DNA from: JACVRW01 sp963771715 | Lineage (GTDB): Bacteria; Actinomycetota; Thermoleophilia; Solirubrobacterales; Thermoleophilaceae | Assembly (NCBI GenBank): GCA_963771715.1 | Contig: CAVYUQ010000006.1 | Span: forward strand, 62,001-126,000 | DNA length: 64,000 bases | Reading direction: 5' to 3' | Shown here: positions 7,088 to 16,582 of the stretch, piece by piece | Layout of the letters: each line of letters starts with the position of its first letter | Position numbering within the stretch: the first letter of the stretch is position 1 | Position numbers and translations under genes: made by a program | Notes under the pieces: model-generated | What the model saw: the letters and a program-made list of their open reading frames with translations, nothing else | Database searches by the model: none | Told to the model about the DNA's origin: nothing

Positions 7088-8455
7088 TCATCCGATGCGG
7101 ATGAGCTTCTTGTTCACGAACTCGTCGGCACCGTAGGTGCCGAGTTCGCGGCCGAAGCCGGATCGCTTGGTGCCGCCGAACGGCAGCTCGGCTCCGTCGG
7201 CTCCGACGATGTTCACGTAAACCATGCCGGCGTCGATCTGGTTGGCCACGCGCTCGGCCTGCTCGGGGTCGGTCGACATCACGTACGAGCCCAGCCCAAA
7301 GGGCGTGTCGTTCGCAAGCTTGACCGCCTCCTCCTCGGAGGACACGCGGTAGACCTGCGCGACCGGGCCGAACAGCTCCTCGCGGTAAGCGTCGTTGTTG
7401 GGGCCGATGTCGGTCAGTACGGTTGGCTCGAAGAAATTGCCCTCGCGCCCCCCGCCGACGACCACCTTCGCGCCCTGGTCGATCGCACGCTTAACCTGGT
7501 CCTCGAGCCGGTCGGCCGCGGCAGTCGACGACAGCGGACCGATCTCGCTGTCAGACGATGTCGGGTCGCCCGGCTTGACGGCCGACAGCGCGGCCGTGAA
7601 CTTCTCGAGGAACGGCTCGTACAGGTCGTCGACCACGATGAACCTCTTGGCCCCGTTGCATGACTGCCCGGTGTTGTCGAGGCGCGCGGAGGCGGCGTCC
7701 TCGACGGTCTTGTCGAGGTCGTCGGTCCCGAGCACTATGAACGGATCGGACCCGCCCATCTCGAGCACGACCTTCTTCAGGTTGCGGCCCGCGATCTCCG
7801 CCACCGCGGCTCCGGCGCGCTCCGATCCGGTCACCGAGACGCCGCGCACGCGCGGATCGGCGATCACCCACTCGATCTGCTCGTTCGTCGCGTAGACGTT
7901 CTCGTACGCGCCTTCAGGGAAGCCGGCCTCGTCGAACAGCTTCTGCATCGCCTCCGCCGACTCGGGGCACTGCGGCGCGTGCTTCAAGACAATCGTGTTC
8001 CCGATCACCAGGTTCGGACCGGCGAAGCGGGCCACCTGGTAGTAAGGGAAGTTCCACGGCATGATCCCAAGCAGGACGCCAAGCGAGCTGCGACGCACCA
8101 CCGCGGATCCGTCGCCGGCGAGCAGCTTGATCGGCTCATCCGCCATCAGCTGCTCGGCGTTGTCTGCGTAGAAGCCGTAGATGTCCCCGGCGAAGTCGAC
8201 CTCGCCGAGCGCCTGCTCGATCGGCTTGCCCATCTCGCGGACGATGATCTCGGCCAGCTCCTGGCGCCGCTCGACGTGCAGCTCGCCGACGCGGCGCACC
8301 AGGTCGGCGCGCTCGGCGACGGTCGACGAGGCCGACCACCTCCGGTGGGCTTCGTCGGCACGACCGATCGCGGCGCGAAGATCGTCGTCACTGCTGGTGG
8401 GGTACTCCTTGACCTTCTCACCCGTGGCCGGATCGACGACTGCGTACATGCTCAT
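7088..8455 (-). CDS. NAD(P)+-dependent aldehyde dehydrogenase, succinate-semialdehyde dehydrogenase-like
   Basis: A 455-aa aldehyde dehydrogenase. Catalytic residues are visible: Asn135 in PWNFP, Glu232 in LEMGGSDPF and Cys266 in NTGQSCNGAKRF. Both the short length and the GGSDPF/QSCNGAKRF motifs match the Sad/GabD-like succinate-semialdehyde dehydrogenase group. The reaction is oxidation of an aldehyde to the acid with NAD(P)+. It lies upstream of the ligase operon on the same strand, separated by a promoter region. In cluster A it could oxidise the aldehyde released when an N-alkylglutamate is oxidised; this substrate is inference. Confidence 0.9.
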   Translation of the reverse strand: MSMYAVVDPATGEKVKEYPTSSDDDLRAAIGRADEAHRRWSASSTVAERADLVRRVGELHVERRQELAEIIVREMGKPIEQALGEVDFAGDIYGFYADNAEQLMADEPIKLLAGDGSAVVRRSSLGVLLGIMPWNFPYYQVARFAGPNLVIGNTIVLKHAPQCPESAEAMQKLFDEAGFPEGAYENVYATNEQIEWVIADPRVRGVSVTGSERAGAAVAEIAGRNLKKVVLEMGGSDPFIVLGTDDLDKTVEDAASARLDNTGQSCNGAKRFIVVDDLYEPFLEKFTAALSAVKPGDPTSSDSEIGPLSSTAAADRLEDQVKRAIDQGAKVVVGGGREGNFFEPTVLTDIGPNNDAYREELFGPVAQVYRVSSEEEAVKLANDTPFGLGSYVMSTDPEQAERVANQIDAGMVYVNIVGADGAELPFGGTKRSGFGRELGTYGADEFVNKKLIRIG

Positions 8456-8735
8456 CTGGTTTCTCCCATGGTGTCCGTAACATACGGGCTCGCGAGGTAG
8501 ACGTCAGCCGAAACCTTCTCGGCCGCCGGCTGAAGCGCATTCGGGCCTTCTCGGATTTCCTCGGCGATCCTGGCGATCTGATCGGGATCGGTCGAGGAGC
8601 GGCTCGCCCGCGGGAAGGGTTTGAGCTGCCTCGCGCGCCAACGGTCGCAGCGGCGCAGCGCAGCTGTTCTACCCGTGGGGGTCCGCTGCTGCTTTGCGCG
8701 AAAGCGACTCGCTGCGGGTAGTACTCCGCGTCGGC
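8452..8735 (-). other. Intergenic region with possible small ORF coupled to the aldehyde dehydrogenase
   Basis: A minus-strand frame is open through this whole stretch and stops with TGA inside the aldehyde dehydrogenase ATG (ATGA). Its last 45 codons look protein-like (STDPDQIARIAEEIREGPN and SADVYLASPYVTDTMGETR), but no ATG or GTG start is present and the upstream half is low-complexity basic. It may be the C-terminal part of a small gene whose start was lost to an indel. It could also be chance. Confidence 0.3.
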
Positions 8736-10265
8736 TCAGAGGCGCTTCTTGAGCATGCCGAAGACGCCGCGCAGCACCTTGCGCTGCACCGCCTTGCCCT
8801 CGCGTGAGGTCAGGAAGTCCCCGATCGCATCGGCGCCGCCAGACGGCGCGGGAGCGGCCTTCTTGGGTCGGCGCTTCCGCGGCTTGTCCTCGGCCGGCTC
8901 CGCTTCGGCTTCGACCGTCGCCTCCTCCATCCTCGCCGCGAGCTTCTCGCGCGCACTCTCGGCTTCTACCCGGGTCCCGTACTTCGCATAGAGCGGCGAG
9001 GCCTTGGCGGCGCTCTCCACGTCGTCCGCGGGGCCGATGCGGGAGGCAGGTGCTCGCAGCCTGGTGTGTACGACGGGAGTCGGAACACCCTTGTCGGACA
9101 GGGTCGTCACCGCCGCCTCGCCGATCCCCATTGAGGTGAGCAGCTCCTCGACGTCATAGAAGTTGGACTTGGGATAGGTAGAGGCCGCCGCCTTGAGCGC
9201 CTTGGCGTCGTCGGGGGTGAACGCTCGCAGGGCGTGCTGGACGCGGTTGCCTAGCTGACCCAGGACCTCGGCGGGGACGTCGTCGGGCACCTGCGTCACG
9301 AAGAAGATGCCCACGCCCTTGGACCGGATGAGGCGGACCGTCTGGGTCACGGACTCGAGGAATGCATCGGTGGCATCCGCAAACAGGAGGTGCGCCTCGT
9401 CGAAGAAGAAGACGAGCTTCGGCTTGTCGAGGTCGCCGGCCTCCGGAAGCTGCTCGAACAGCTCGCCGAGCAGCCACATGAGCGCCGTCGAGAACAGCCT
9501 GGGCTTGTCCTGAACCTCGGGTAGCTCCAGCATCGAGATGACGCCGCGGCCGTCAGGCGCGGTGCGGAGCAGGTCGGCGATGTCCAGCTGCGGCTCGCCG
9601 AAGAACTCTGTGCCGCCTCCATCCTCGAGCCCCACAAGTGCCCGCAGGAGCACCCCGACCGTGGAGGAGGCGAGGCCGCCGATGCCCTCGAGCTCCGGCT
9701 TTCCGGCATCGGACTCCAAGAAGGTGAGCAGCGCGCGCAGGTCCGACAGGTCGAGCAGCGGAAGACCCTTTTCGTCGGCGTAGTGGAAGACGAGCGCAAG
9801 GCTGTCCTCCTGCGTCTGGTTCGCCTTGAGGATCTTCGCGAGCAGCTGGGGCCCGAAGTCGGTCACCGTCGCCCGCACGGGCACGCCGGGGCCGAGCCCG
9901 CCGAGCGACAGGTACTCGACCGGGAACCCGGCCGGCTCGAACGGAAGGCCGAGCTCCGTCATCCGCTTCTCGGCGGGGCCGCCCTTCTCCCCCGCGACCG
10001 CGACACCTGAGACGTCGCCCTTCACGTCGGCGGCGAACACGGCCACGCCGGCGGACGACAGCTGCTCGGCGATCGTCTGGAGGGTTACCGTCTTCCCAGT
10101 GCCCGTGGCACCCGCCACCAGGCCGTGACGATTCATCATTCGGAGCGGGATTTGGACGACCGCCTCGGGTGCGAGCGCGCCCTCATGCACGCCACGCCCG
10201 AGGTCGACGGTGGGGCCCTCGGCGGCATACGCCGTCGCGATCGTCTTGCCGAACTCCTCGCTCAT
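8736..10265 (-). CDS. HerA/YjgR-type P-loop ATPase (DUF853 family)
   Basis: A 509-aa ATPase. The Walker A motif GATGTGKT is at residues 52-59 and the Walker B motif VFFFDEAHLL is near residue 300. A sensor-like region FFVTQVPDDVP and an LGNRVQHALRAFTP arginine-finger region follow. This pattern is that of the YjgR/DUF853 branch of the HerA-FtsK superfamily, whose cellular job is not established. A Lys/Pro/Ala-rich linker near residue 470 precedes a short C-terminal helix, GVFGMLKKRL. The start codon overlaps the stop of the NTF2-like gene upstream. Confidence 0.9.
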   Translation of the reverse strand: MSEEFGKTIATAYAAEGPTVDLGRGVHEGALAPEAVVQIPLRMMNRHGLVAGATGTGKTVTLQTIAEQLSSAGVAVFAADVKGDVSGVAVAGEKGGPAEKRMTELGLPFEPAGFPVEYLSLGGLGPGVPVRATVTDFGPQLLAKILKANQTQEDSLALVFHYADEKGLPLLDLSDLRALLTFLESDAGKPELEGIGGLASSTVGVLLRALVGLEDGGGTEFFGEPQLDIADLLRTAPDGRGVISMLELPEVQDKPRLFSTALMWLLGELFEQLPEAGDLDKPKLVFFFDEAHLLFADATDAFLESVTQTVRLIRSKGVGIFFVTQVPDDVPAEVLGQLGNRVQHALRAFTPDDAKALKAAASTYPKSNFYDVEELLTSMGIGEAAVTTLSDKGVPTPVVHTRLRAPASRIGPADDVESAAKASPLYAKYGTRVEAESAREKLAARMEEATVEAEAEPAEDKPRKRRPKKAAPAPSGGADAIGDFLTSREGKAVQRKVLRGVFGMLKKRL

Positions 10266-10684
10266 CGTGCGCGGGCTTCCGAACTTTGCGCTGAGCGGAC
10301 CGAGTCGATCGCCTTCTGTCGACTCGCGAAGATCTCCAGCCGCACCACTTTGCCGTCGCGCAGCTCAAAGACATGCGCGCCCTGCTGGCGGATTTCCACG
10401 CCGCTGCCCTTGCCCCGGCCCCAGTAGATGGCGAGCACCACCACGTGATTGCCGAACTCGAGAAACTCCTCCGCCTCCGCGCGCCAGTCCTCCCAGCCGC
10501 TGAGCCAGGCGCGGAGTCGCGGGTTGGGATCTTCATGGTCCTTGTAGACCCCGGCGAGCCCGGGGAATTCGTCGGACCACCCCCACTCCATGTCCGGGTG
10601 ATAGATCTCGAAGTTCGGTCGCCAGTTGCCGCGACCCCATTCCTCGTAGATCGGCTGAAGCAGATCGGCGTGCCCAGGCGTCAT
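10262..10684 (-). CDS. NTF2/SnoaL-like domain protein
   Basis: A 140-aa protein with the cone-shaped NTF2-like layout: an N-terminal helix (LLQPIYEEWGRGNW), EIYHPDMEWGWSDEFPG, then alternating strands such as HVVVLAIYWGRGKGSG and GAHVFELRDGKVVRLEIF. The family includes ketosteroid-isomerase-like enzymes and binding proteins of unknown substrate. It is translationally coupled (ATGA) to the ATPase gene. No specific function can be assigned. Confidence 0.8.
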   Translation of the reverse strand: MTPGHADLLQPIYEEWGRGNWRPNFEIYHPDMEWGWSDEFPGLAGVYKDHEDPNPRLRAWLSGWEDWRAEAEEFLEFGNHVVVLAIYWGRGKGSGVEIRQQGAHVFELRDGKVVRLEIFASRQKAIDSVRSAQSSEARAR

Positions 10685-10736
10685 GCCGGTCGTAGCTTAG
10701 GACCCGGCGTCACCGGAGCCCAACGACGCCGCTGAC

Positions 10737-10943
10737 TCAGCCTTGGCGGGCCTGGCGCGCGGCCTCGGAGATCGTCCTGATGACGTAGATCACAGCGAGG
10801 ACGAAGAAAGCTGCTCCGACAGCCGCCCTTACCTGATCCTCATCGAGGGGAGCTCGTTTCGCCACGGGCTGGGAGATGCCGTCGGCCACCTTCTCGCGCC
10901 AGCCTTGCAGCCCGCTCTGTCCAAGTTGAGTCGCCGTAGCCAT
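10737..10943 (-). CDS. Small single-span membrane protein
   Basis: A protein of 68 residues if it starts at MATATQ; an ATG four codons upstream (10955) is also possible. A hydrophilic N-terminal half (LQGWREKVADGISQPVAKR) is followed by one clear membrane helix, AAFFVLAVIYVIRTI, and a short basic tail. Similar small proteins are common in actinobacteria without known roles. It lies 52 bases upstream of the NTF2-like gene in the same direction. Confidence 0.6.
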   Translation of the reverse strand: MATATQLGQSGLQGWREKVADGISQPVAKRAPLDEDQVRAAVGAAFFVLAVIYVIRTISEAARQARQG

Positions 10944-10955
10944 GTCGCTCCTCAT

Positions 10956-11209
10956 GTGTCGCCGCAGTGTCCTTCCCGGTTGCCCGGCGCCGGTGGCTTA
11001 CACACACAGGCGGGGCCGGCACTTCGTCGGGTAAACCGGACGCAGGACGTGCGTTGATCGATCTGTTCATTGCGACGCTCTCTGCGGGGCTCGGCATCAA
11101 TGTGGGCGAGTGTTCAGCCGCACGTGAAGCAACCGAACAACTCGCCGATCTCGATGCGCCGTAGGAGTTCACTCCGTTGGCGCGACGTCAACGGATATGA
11201 GATCGTGGC
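10956..11209. other. 254-bp intergenic stretch without a convincing gene
   Basis: I see no supported coding region. A plus-strand frame (10967-11164) ends with a plausible-looking peptide (ALIDLFIATLSAGLG) but has no clear start context. A short inverted repeat, CCGTTG...CAACGG, lies at about 11173-11193, downstream of the orphan gene's stop, and may be a weak terminator. Confidence 0.4.
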
Positions 11210-12023
11210 CTATGCCGCCGCTCTGGTTGCCGGCTCTGGCATCGACCAGTCCTCTAGGTCACCATGCAGAAGCCGGTCGACTCTACGTGCGATCGCCTCG
11301 CTCCGAGCATCGTCGAGGGTCTGAAAGCCTTGGAGATCCTTGAGCGAGAACTGGGTATCGTCGCCCAGTCGCTCAGGTCTGACAGCGTAATACTGGGTCA
11401 CGAGCGCGCCGAGGAGCACCTCAAACGCGCCGACCGCGGACGTGAGAAGAGCGCCGCGCAATAGCGTTTGCCTCTTCGGGCCGGTGATTAGCTCGCTCGT
11501 CACCTGAAGCGCGCGTACCACCAGATCCGATCGCGGACCTAATAGCTTGATCAGCGCCTTTATTTCGTCCTCGTCCGGAGGGTTTAGGTCATCCCCATTC
11601 GGCTCCTTGTCGAAGTCGGGCTCCGGTTCGGGGTCGCTGCTAGGCACCACATCGTTCGTCGGCGCAAGCGGCCTGGAGTCAGGCTCGGCAGGTGGGTCAT
11701 CCGCCTTGCACGAGTCTGACGATTCCTGATCAAGCCGAGCCTGCAGACGCTCGATCCAGGGGTCGAGCATGCCGAGGATGAACCGCGCAAGTTCAGATTT
11801 CTGCTCTGCGCTAAGCGCGTCGAAATCACGACCCAGCCGCTCGACCAAGCCCCTGCTCGTCGAGCGCAAGCACGTGAGGCGCTATCACATCGTGCAGCTC
11901 ACGCAGCGCAGAGATTGTTCGCGCGAAGTCGGTCAGGGCGGCGTAGAACGGACGTCCTTTTGGATTTCTTTTTGGCTCGCTAGCGGGTGTTTCGCCTGAT
12001 TGGTCGGTCACTCTTGGAATCAT
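11210..12023 (-). CDS. Orphan acidic helical protein (frameshifted)
   Basis: I do not recognise this gene. The ATG at 12023 has a good GGAGG site six bases upstream. A run of four G near 11850 appears one base too long; removing it joins DVIAPHVLALDEQG to LVERLGRDFDAL and gives about 270 aa. Layout: an N-terminal helical domain (about 1-110), a Pro/Asp/Glu-rich linker (about 110-160), then a second helical domain with TLLRGALLTSAVGAFEVLLG. The last part recalls HEPN-type helical domains, but a defining R-x4-6-H motif is not secure. Base composition is visibly lower in GC than its neighbours, hinting at transfer. Confidence 0.55.
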
Positions 12024-12165
12024 GACGCCTCCGATATCTCGCGTCGTCAATTCCCATCACGGCGTTCGGGCGAAGAGTTAGCGGTCGAGCACCGGTGACA
12101 CCACGCATGCCTCAGACCTGCCCAAAGCAAGCGGGACTCTCCGGCGCCGGGCGCTTGCCGCGCCC

Positions 12166-12965
12166 CTACGCCCGACTCGATCGACCGATTGCCGGCACGG
12201 GCGGCACGTCTTGCAGCCAGCGCATCACGTGCAGGTCCAGGCTTCGCGGTAGGAAGATGTCGGTGCTGTGCTCGACGGGGGCGCCTTCGGCTGTGCAGGT
12301 CACGTGGTCGATCTCTAGGGCGGCCAGCGTGTCGTCTACGTCGAGGGCTTTTCCTATTCGGTCGCGCTTGCTGAGTACGCGGGCTGTTATGTGGGCTCGG
12401 GTGTAGGCCACGGGGACGCCCTGCTTCAGCAGGACGTCCAGCACCATCTGGCCCTTCTCCAGCATTGACTTGATTCGGGGTGGTGCTGGGAGCTCTACGT
12501 CGGGGTGCACTACGTCGCGCATCCAGGCGCCGGGTTCGCCGTCCATCAGCAGGACGCGCGTGATGCGGGTGGCCGGCGTGTCGGCCGCAACGCCGAAGAG
12601 TTCCGCGGTCTCCGCCGAGAGCGGGCGCTCCTCCACTGACAGGTCGCCCACCTCGAGCTTCACGCCTCGTTGGCGTGCGAGCTCGCTGTAGCGAGATCGA
12701 GCTTCTCCAGGCCTTCGTCCAGCGAGGTCGATGCCGCTCGGCCCACGTACGTCCCGCTCCCCTGCCGGCGGACGATCTCGCCCGTGTCCTCCAGGCGCTG
12801 GAGCGCCGTCCGAAGCGTTCCGCGCGAGATCCCCAAGTGAGCCGAGAGCTCTTGCTCAGGCGGGAGGCGTTCCCCTGGCCGGTGGCGGCCTGTTGCCAGC
12901 CACGAGCGCAGCGCTTCCTCCGCAATGTCGACCAGTGATTGCTTGGTTTCCGCTCTGGTCGCCAT
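12166..12965 (-). CDS. GntR family transcriptional regulator with UTRA domain (frameshifted)
   Basis: About 266 aa. An N-terminal winged helix-turn-helix (residues about 10-75; PPEQELSAHLGISRGTLR and RRQGSGTYVG) is followed by a HutC/FarR-type UTRA effector domain (VEERPLSAETAELFGV through IDHVTCTAEGAPVEHSTDIF). The frame breaks near 12668: restoring one G gives ELARQRGVKLEV, a typical linker. It is the last gene of the long mgs-mgd-fhs unit, 17 bases after fhs, so it would be co-transcribed and may repress its own operon. UTRA domains bind small ligands; here an amine, a gamma-glutamylamide or N-methylglutamate is plausible. The palindromes at 6851 and 19737 are the likely targets. Confidence 0.85.
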
Positions 12966-12982
12966 TCGGCTCCGATCCTAGG

Positions 12983-14664
12983 TCAGAACAGCCCGACCGT
13001 TCTACCTTCCGCGTCGATGTCCACGTTCAGCGCCGCCGGCGCCTTACCGAGCCCCGGCATCTGCTGGATGTCGCCCGCCAGCGGTACCAGCCAGCCGGCT
13101 CCCGTGTACGCGCGGATGTCGCGCACGGGGAGCTCGAAGTCCTCCGGCGCGTTCAGCAGCGTTGGGTCGGCGGACAAACTGAGGTGCGTCTTTGCCATGC
13201 AGATCGGCAGCTTGTCGAGCCCGTCGTCGTGGTACTGCTTCATCTTGCGCCGCGCGTCCAGGTAGAAGACGACGTCCTTCGCGCCGTAAACCTTCCGCGC
13301 GACCTTGCAGATCTTCTCCTCGATCGAGTCGTCGTCGTCGTAGAGCAGCTGAGAACTCGTTCGGCTGCTCGCACGCGTCGGCCACCGCCTCCGCCAGCTC
13401 GGCGACTCCCTCGCCGCCGCGCGAGAAGCCGTCGTTCACCTCGGCTCCGAACGCGCCCGCCTCCATCGCGAGCCTCTTGACGAGCTCGACCTCCTCGTCC
13501 GTGTCGCCGGGCCGGCGGTTCACCGCCACCACGCACGGCAGGCCGAACTGCTTGACGATCCCCAGGTGGCGCCGCAGGTTCGCCGCGCCCTTCTCGACCG
13601 CGGCGAGCGCCTCCTCCGAATCCGCGCGCGGGTCGTCCTCCAGCCCGGCGTGGTGCTTCAGCGCCCGCACGGTCGCGACGAGCACAACCGCTGACGGCGT
13701 CAGCCCGCCCTTGCGACACACGATGTCGAAGAACTTCTCCATCCCCATGTCCGACCCGAAGCCGGACTCGGTGATGACGTAGTCGCCGAGCTTCTGGCCG
13801 ATCAGGTCCGCCACCAGCGACGAGTTGCCGTGCGCGATGTTCGCGAACGGTCCCGCGTGCATCAGGCAGGGCTGGCCCTCGAGCGTCTGGATCAGATTGG
13901 GCTTCAGCGCGTCCTTCAGCAGCACGGTCATCGCGCCGGCCGCGCCGAGATCCTCGGCGGTGACCGGCTTGCCGCCGTCGTACGAGTGCGCCACGGTGAT
14001 CGCCCCGAGCCGTGCGCGCAGGTCGTGCAGGTCGCGCGCCACGGCCAGGATCGCCATCACCTCGGAGGCGGCCGTGATGTCGAAGCCGGTCTCGCGCGGG
14101 TAGCCGTTGGCACGCCCGCCGAGACCCGAAAGCCACGTGCCGCAGCGCGCGGTCGTTCATGTCGAGGGCCCGCTTCCAGCCCACCCGCAGCGCGTCGATC
14201 TTGTGCGGGTTGCCGTGCAGGATCGAGGCATCCAAGAGCGCTGCCAGCAGGTTGTTCGCCGCGCCGATCGCGTGGATGTCACCCGTGAAATGAAGGTTCA
14301 GGTCCTCCATGGGTACGACCTGCGTCATCCCGCCACCGGCGGCACCGCCCTTGATGCCGAAGACCGGCCCAAGCGAGGGCTCCCGCAGACACAGCAGCGG
14401 GTTCTTGCCGATGTGCCCGAGGCCCTGGGTCAGACCGACGGCGGTCGTCGTCTTGCCCTCGCCCGCCTTGGTCGGCGTGACGCCGGCCACGCAGACGATC
14501 TTGCCGTTCGGCTGGTCCGCCAGGCGGTCGATCACGTCCAGCGAGATCTTCGCCTTGTAGCGCCCGTACGGCTCGAACTCGTCCGGCGTCAGGCCGGTCC
14601 GCTCCGCGATCGTTTCAATCGGAAGGAGCTCGGCCTCCTGCGCGATCTCGAGACTCGACTTCAT
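12983..14664 (-). CDS. fhs: Formate-tetrahydrofolate ligase (frameshifted)
   Basis: About 560 aa, the normal family length. It makes 10-formyl-THF from formate, THF and ATP, and can run in reverse to gain ATP. Signatures include the P-loop TPTKAGEGKTTT near residue 70, LREPSLGPVFGIKGGAAGGG, FTGDIHAIGAANNLLAA, and at the end GDIQQMPGLGKAPAALNVDID. Two indels break the frame, near 14112 (a GGG that should be GG) and near 13350. It starts 12 bases after the mgdA stop, inside the methylamine operon, where it links the C1 unit released from N-methylglutamate to formate or to biosynthesis. Confidence 0.93.
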
Positions 14665-14676
14665 GGTTCTCCTTCC

Positions 14677-15903
14677 TCAGTGGCTCACCGCGGCCGCGGC
14701 GAGCTCGGATACGAGCTTGTCCTCGTAGAACCGCTCCAGCTTGAACGGCTCGATCAGTTCGGGAGTCTTACCGGTGGCCGCAAGCTCGGCCAGTGTCTTG
14801 CCGACGATCGGCGCCGCCTTGAACCCGTACGTCCCCCAGCCGGAGCTCACGTAGAAGCCCTCGACCTCCGTCTTGCCGAGGATCGGCGAGTAGTCCGGCG
14901 ACAGGTCGCACAGCCCCGCCCAGCTGCGCAGCACCCGCGCGCGCTCCAGCTGCGGGAACAGCTCCAGCGAGTGCCGCGACACCTCCTGCAGGAAGTTCAG
15001 CGTTCCCTGCATCCGGTACGTGGTCCAGGGCTCGATCTCCGCCCCCATGAGGAACTCGCCGCGGTCGGTCTGCGAGATGTACACGTGCATCTGCGACGAC
15101 ACGATCACCACGTCCAGCAGCGGCTTCATCGGCTCGGTCACGAGCGCCTGGAGGATGTGCGTGGTGATCGGCATCTGCACGCCGGCCATGTCGGAGATGA
15201 GGGATGACCAGCCGGCGGTGCAGTTGAGGACGACGGGCGCGCTGATGTCGCCGCGGTTCGTGCGTACGCCGGTGACCTTGCCGTTCGAGCGGTTGATGCC
15301 GGTGACCTCGGTGTACGGGTGGATCTCGGCGCCGTGGCGGTCGGCCCCGCGCGCGAGCCCCCACACCACCGCGTCGTGGCGGATCACCCCGCCCGGCGGG
15401 TGGTAGAGCGCGCCCTGGATCGGCCAGACCGCGTCCGGGTTGTCCACCTGCATCGCGGGCGCGAGCTTCTTGATCTCGTCCGGGTAGATCAGGCGCGAGT
15501 CGATCCCGTGGAGCCGGTTCACCTCGGCGCGGTTCGCCATGACGAACATCGCGCGGTCGTTGTGGGCCAGGGTGAGGTGGCCGTTCTGCGAGAAGAGCAG
15601 GTTGAAGTTGAGCTCTTTGCTGAGATTTTCGTAGAGCTTCACGCTCGCGTCGTAGAAGCGCGCTCCCTCGGGCGTCTTGTAGTTCGAGCGCAGGATCGTG
15701 GTGTTGCGACCGGCCGCGCCCGAGCCGATGTAGCTCTTCTCGAGGACGGCGACCTTGTTGATCCCGTGGAGGCGGCCGAGGTAGTACGCGGTGGCGAGGC
15801 CGTGGGAGCCGCCGCCGATGATCACGACGTCGTAGGAGTCCTTGAGGTCGGGGCGCTTTCGCCACATGCGGCGGCGGCGGAAGATGTCAAGCATCGGCGG
15901 CAC
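14677..15903 (-). CDS. mgdA: N-methylglutamate dehydrogenase / sarcosine oxidase beta-like subunit
   Basis: A 408-aa flavoprotein matching SoxB. The FAD motif GGGSHG follows YDVVIIG near residue 27, GSGAAGRNTTILRSNY carries the flavin-region signature, and the C-terminus holds GWGTYGFKAAPIVGKTLAEL. In heterotetrameric sarcosine oxidases this subunit carries the oxidation site. Beside mgs and gmaS genes the four-subunit enzyme is best read as N-methylglutamate dehydrogenase, releasing glutamate and a methylene unit taken up by THF. The first ATG overlaps the gamma-subunit gene by 17 bases; an ATG three codons later is also possible. Confidence 0.88.
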   Translation of the reverse strand: MPPMLDIFRRRRMWRKRPDLKDSYDVVIIGGGSHGLATAYYLGRLHGINKVAVLEKSYIGSGAAGRNTTILRSNYKTPEGARFYDASVKLYENLSKELNFNLLFSQNGHLTLAHNDRAMFVMANRAEVNRLHGIDSRLIYPDEIKKLAPAMQVDNPDAVWPIQGALYHPPGGVIRHDAVVWGLARGADRHGAEIHPYTEVTGINRSNGKVTGVRTNRGDISAPVVLNCTAGWSSLISDMAGVQMPITTHILQALVTEPMKPLLDVVIVSSQMHVYISQTDRGEFLMGAEIEPWTTYRMQGTLNFLQEVSRHSLELFPQLERARVLRSWAGLCDLSPDYSPILGKTEVEGFYVSSGWGTYGFKAAPIVGKTLAELAATGKTPELIEPFKLERFYEDKLVSELAAAAVSH

Positions 15904-16582
15904 TCCCGAGCTGGTCGAGCGGCTCCAGCGAGTCCACGCCGACCGGGCCGCCGCCGAGGTACTCGGCCGCGTCGGCGACCACGGTCCACACGTATTGGCC
16001 GAGCGCCGCGCCGAACAGCATCAGGTAGCGGTCGGGCGCCTCGCACAGGATCGCGCCGCCGGTGCGGGCCACCGAGCCGGGGCGGAATGCGTGCACCGGC
16101 GTGATCTGCGGGCGCAAATCGATCGCCGTGAAGCGCGCAAAGGTTTCGCGCGCAAGTGGACCGATTATCGAAATTGCGCCCTGCGAAGTGCTTGTATCGA
16201 TTACGCTCGCAAGACCGTTGGCGTCCGCGGCCGAAGCGGTGAGGTGGTCGCGGAGCGCCACGGTATCCCCTGGCGAGCAGAGCACCACCGCTCGCTGGGC
16301 CGAGTACGGGCACCACCAGGCGCCCTCGGCGCGAGTGGCGCGGCCGAGTTCTAGGTCGTGCCCGGTGATGGCGGCGACGTCGCCCTGCACCTCGATCTTT
16401 CCGAGGTGCGACACATCCGCGAACCCGACCGTGGAGAGGGAGCGGTCCTGGTCGGGGAAGGCCGTGGCCACCTTCCAGCCGTCGCGCGTCTCGAAGGTCG
16501 CGCCGGCGGCGGCAGCGCCCGGCTCCATCGGGCTCTTGGCGACCGCGCCCGGGCCTGGGGAGAGGAAGGCGAGGCTGCTCAT
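15887..16582 (-). CDS. mgdD: Sarcosine oxidase gamma-like subunit of the N-methylglutamate dehydrogenase
   Basis: A 231-aa SoxG-like protein. The GcvT-like pattern is visible in VGFADVSHLGKIEVQGD near residue 50, IDTSTSQGAISIIGP in the middle and a C-terminal VVADAAEYLGGG. The gamma subunit packs against alpha and beta in sarcosine oxidase. The ATG overlaps the alpha-subunit stop (ATGA), so the two are translated together. Confidence 0.85.
   Translation of the reverse strand: MSSLAFLSPGPGAVAKSPMEPGAAAAGATFETRDGWKVATAFPDQDRSLSTVGFADVSHLGKIEVQGDVAAITGHDLELGRATRAEGAWWCPYSAQRAVVLCSPGDTVALRDHLTASAADANGLASVIDTSTSQGAISIIGPLARETFARFTAIDLRPQITPVHAFRPGSVARTGGAILCEAPDRYLMLFGAALGQYVWTVVADAAEYLGGGPVGVDSLEPLDQLGSAADA

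Noticed and set aside
11070..11324. Plus-strand small frames opposite the end of the orphan acidic gene
   Set aside because: No start context, no conserved pattern and they overlap a better-supported gene on the other strand.
12983..14664. fhs as a sign of acetogenesis (Wood-Ljungdahl pathway)
   Set aside because: No other pathway genes are seen, and its place in the methylamine operon explains it.
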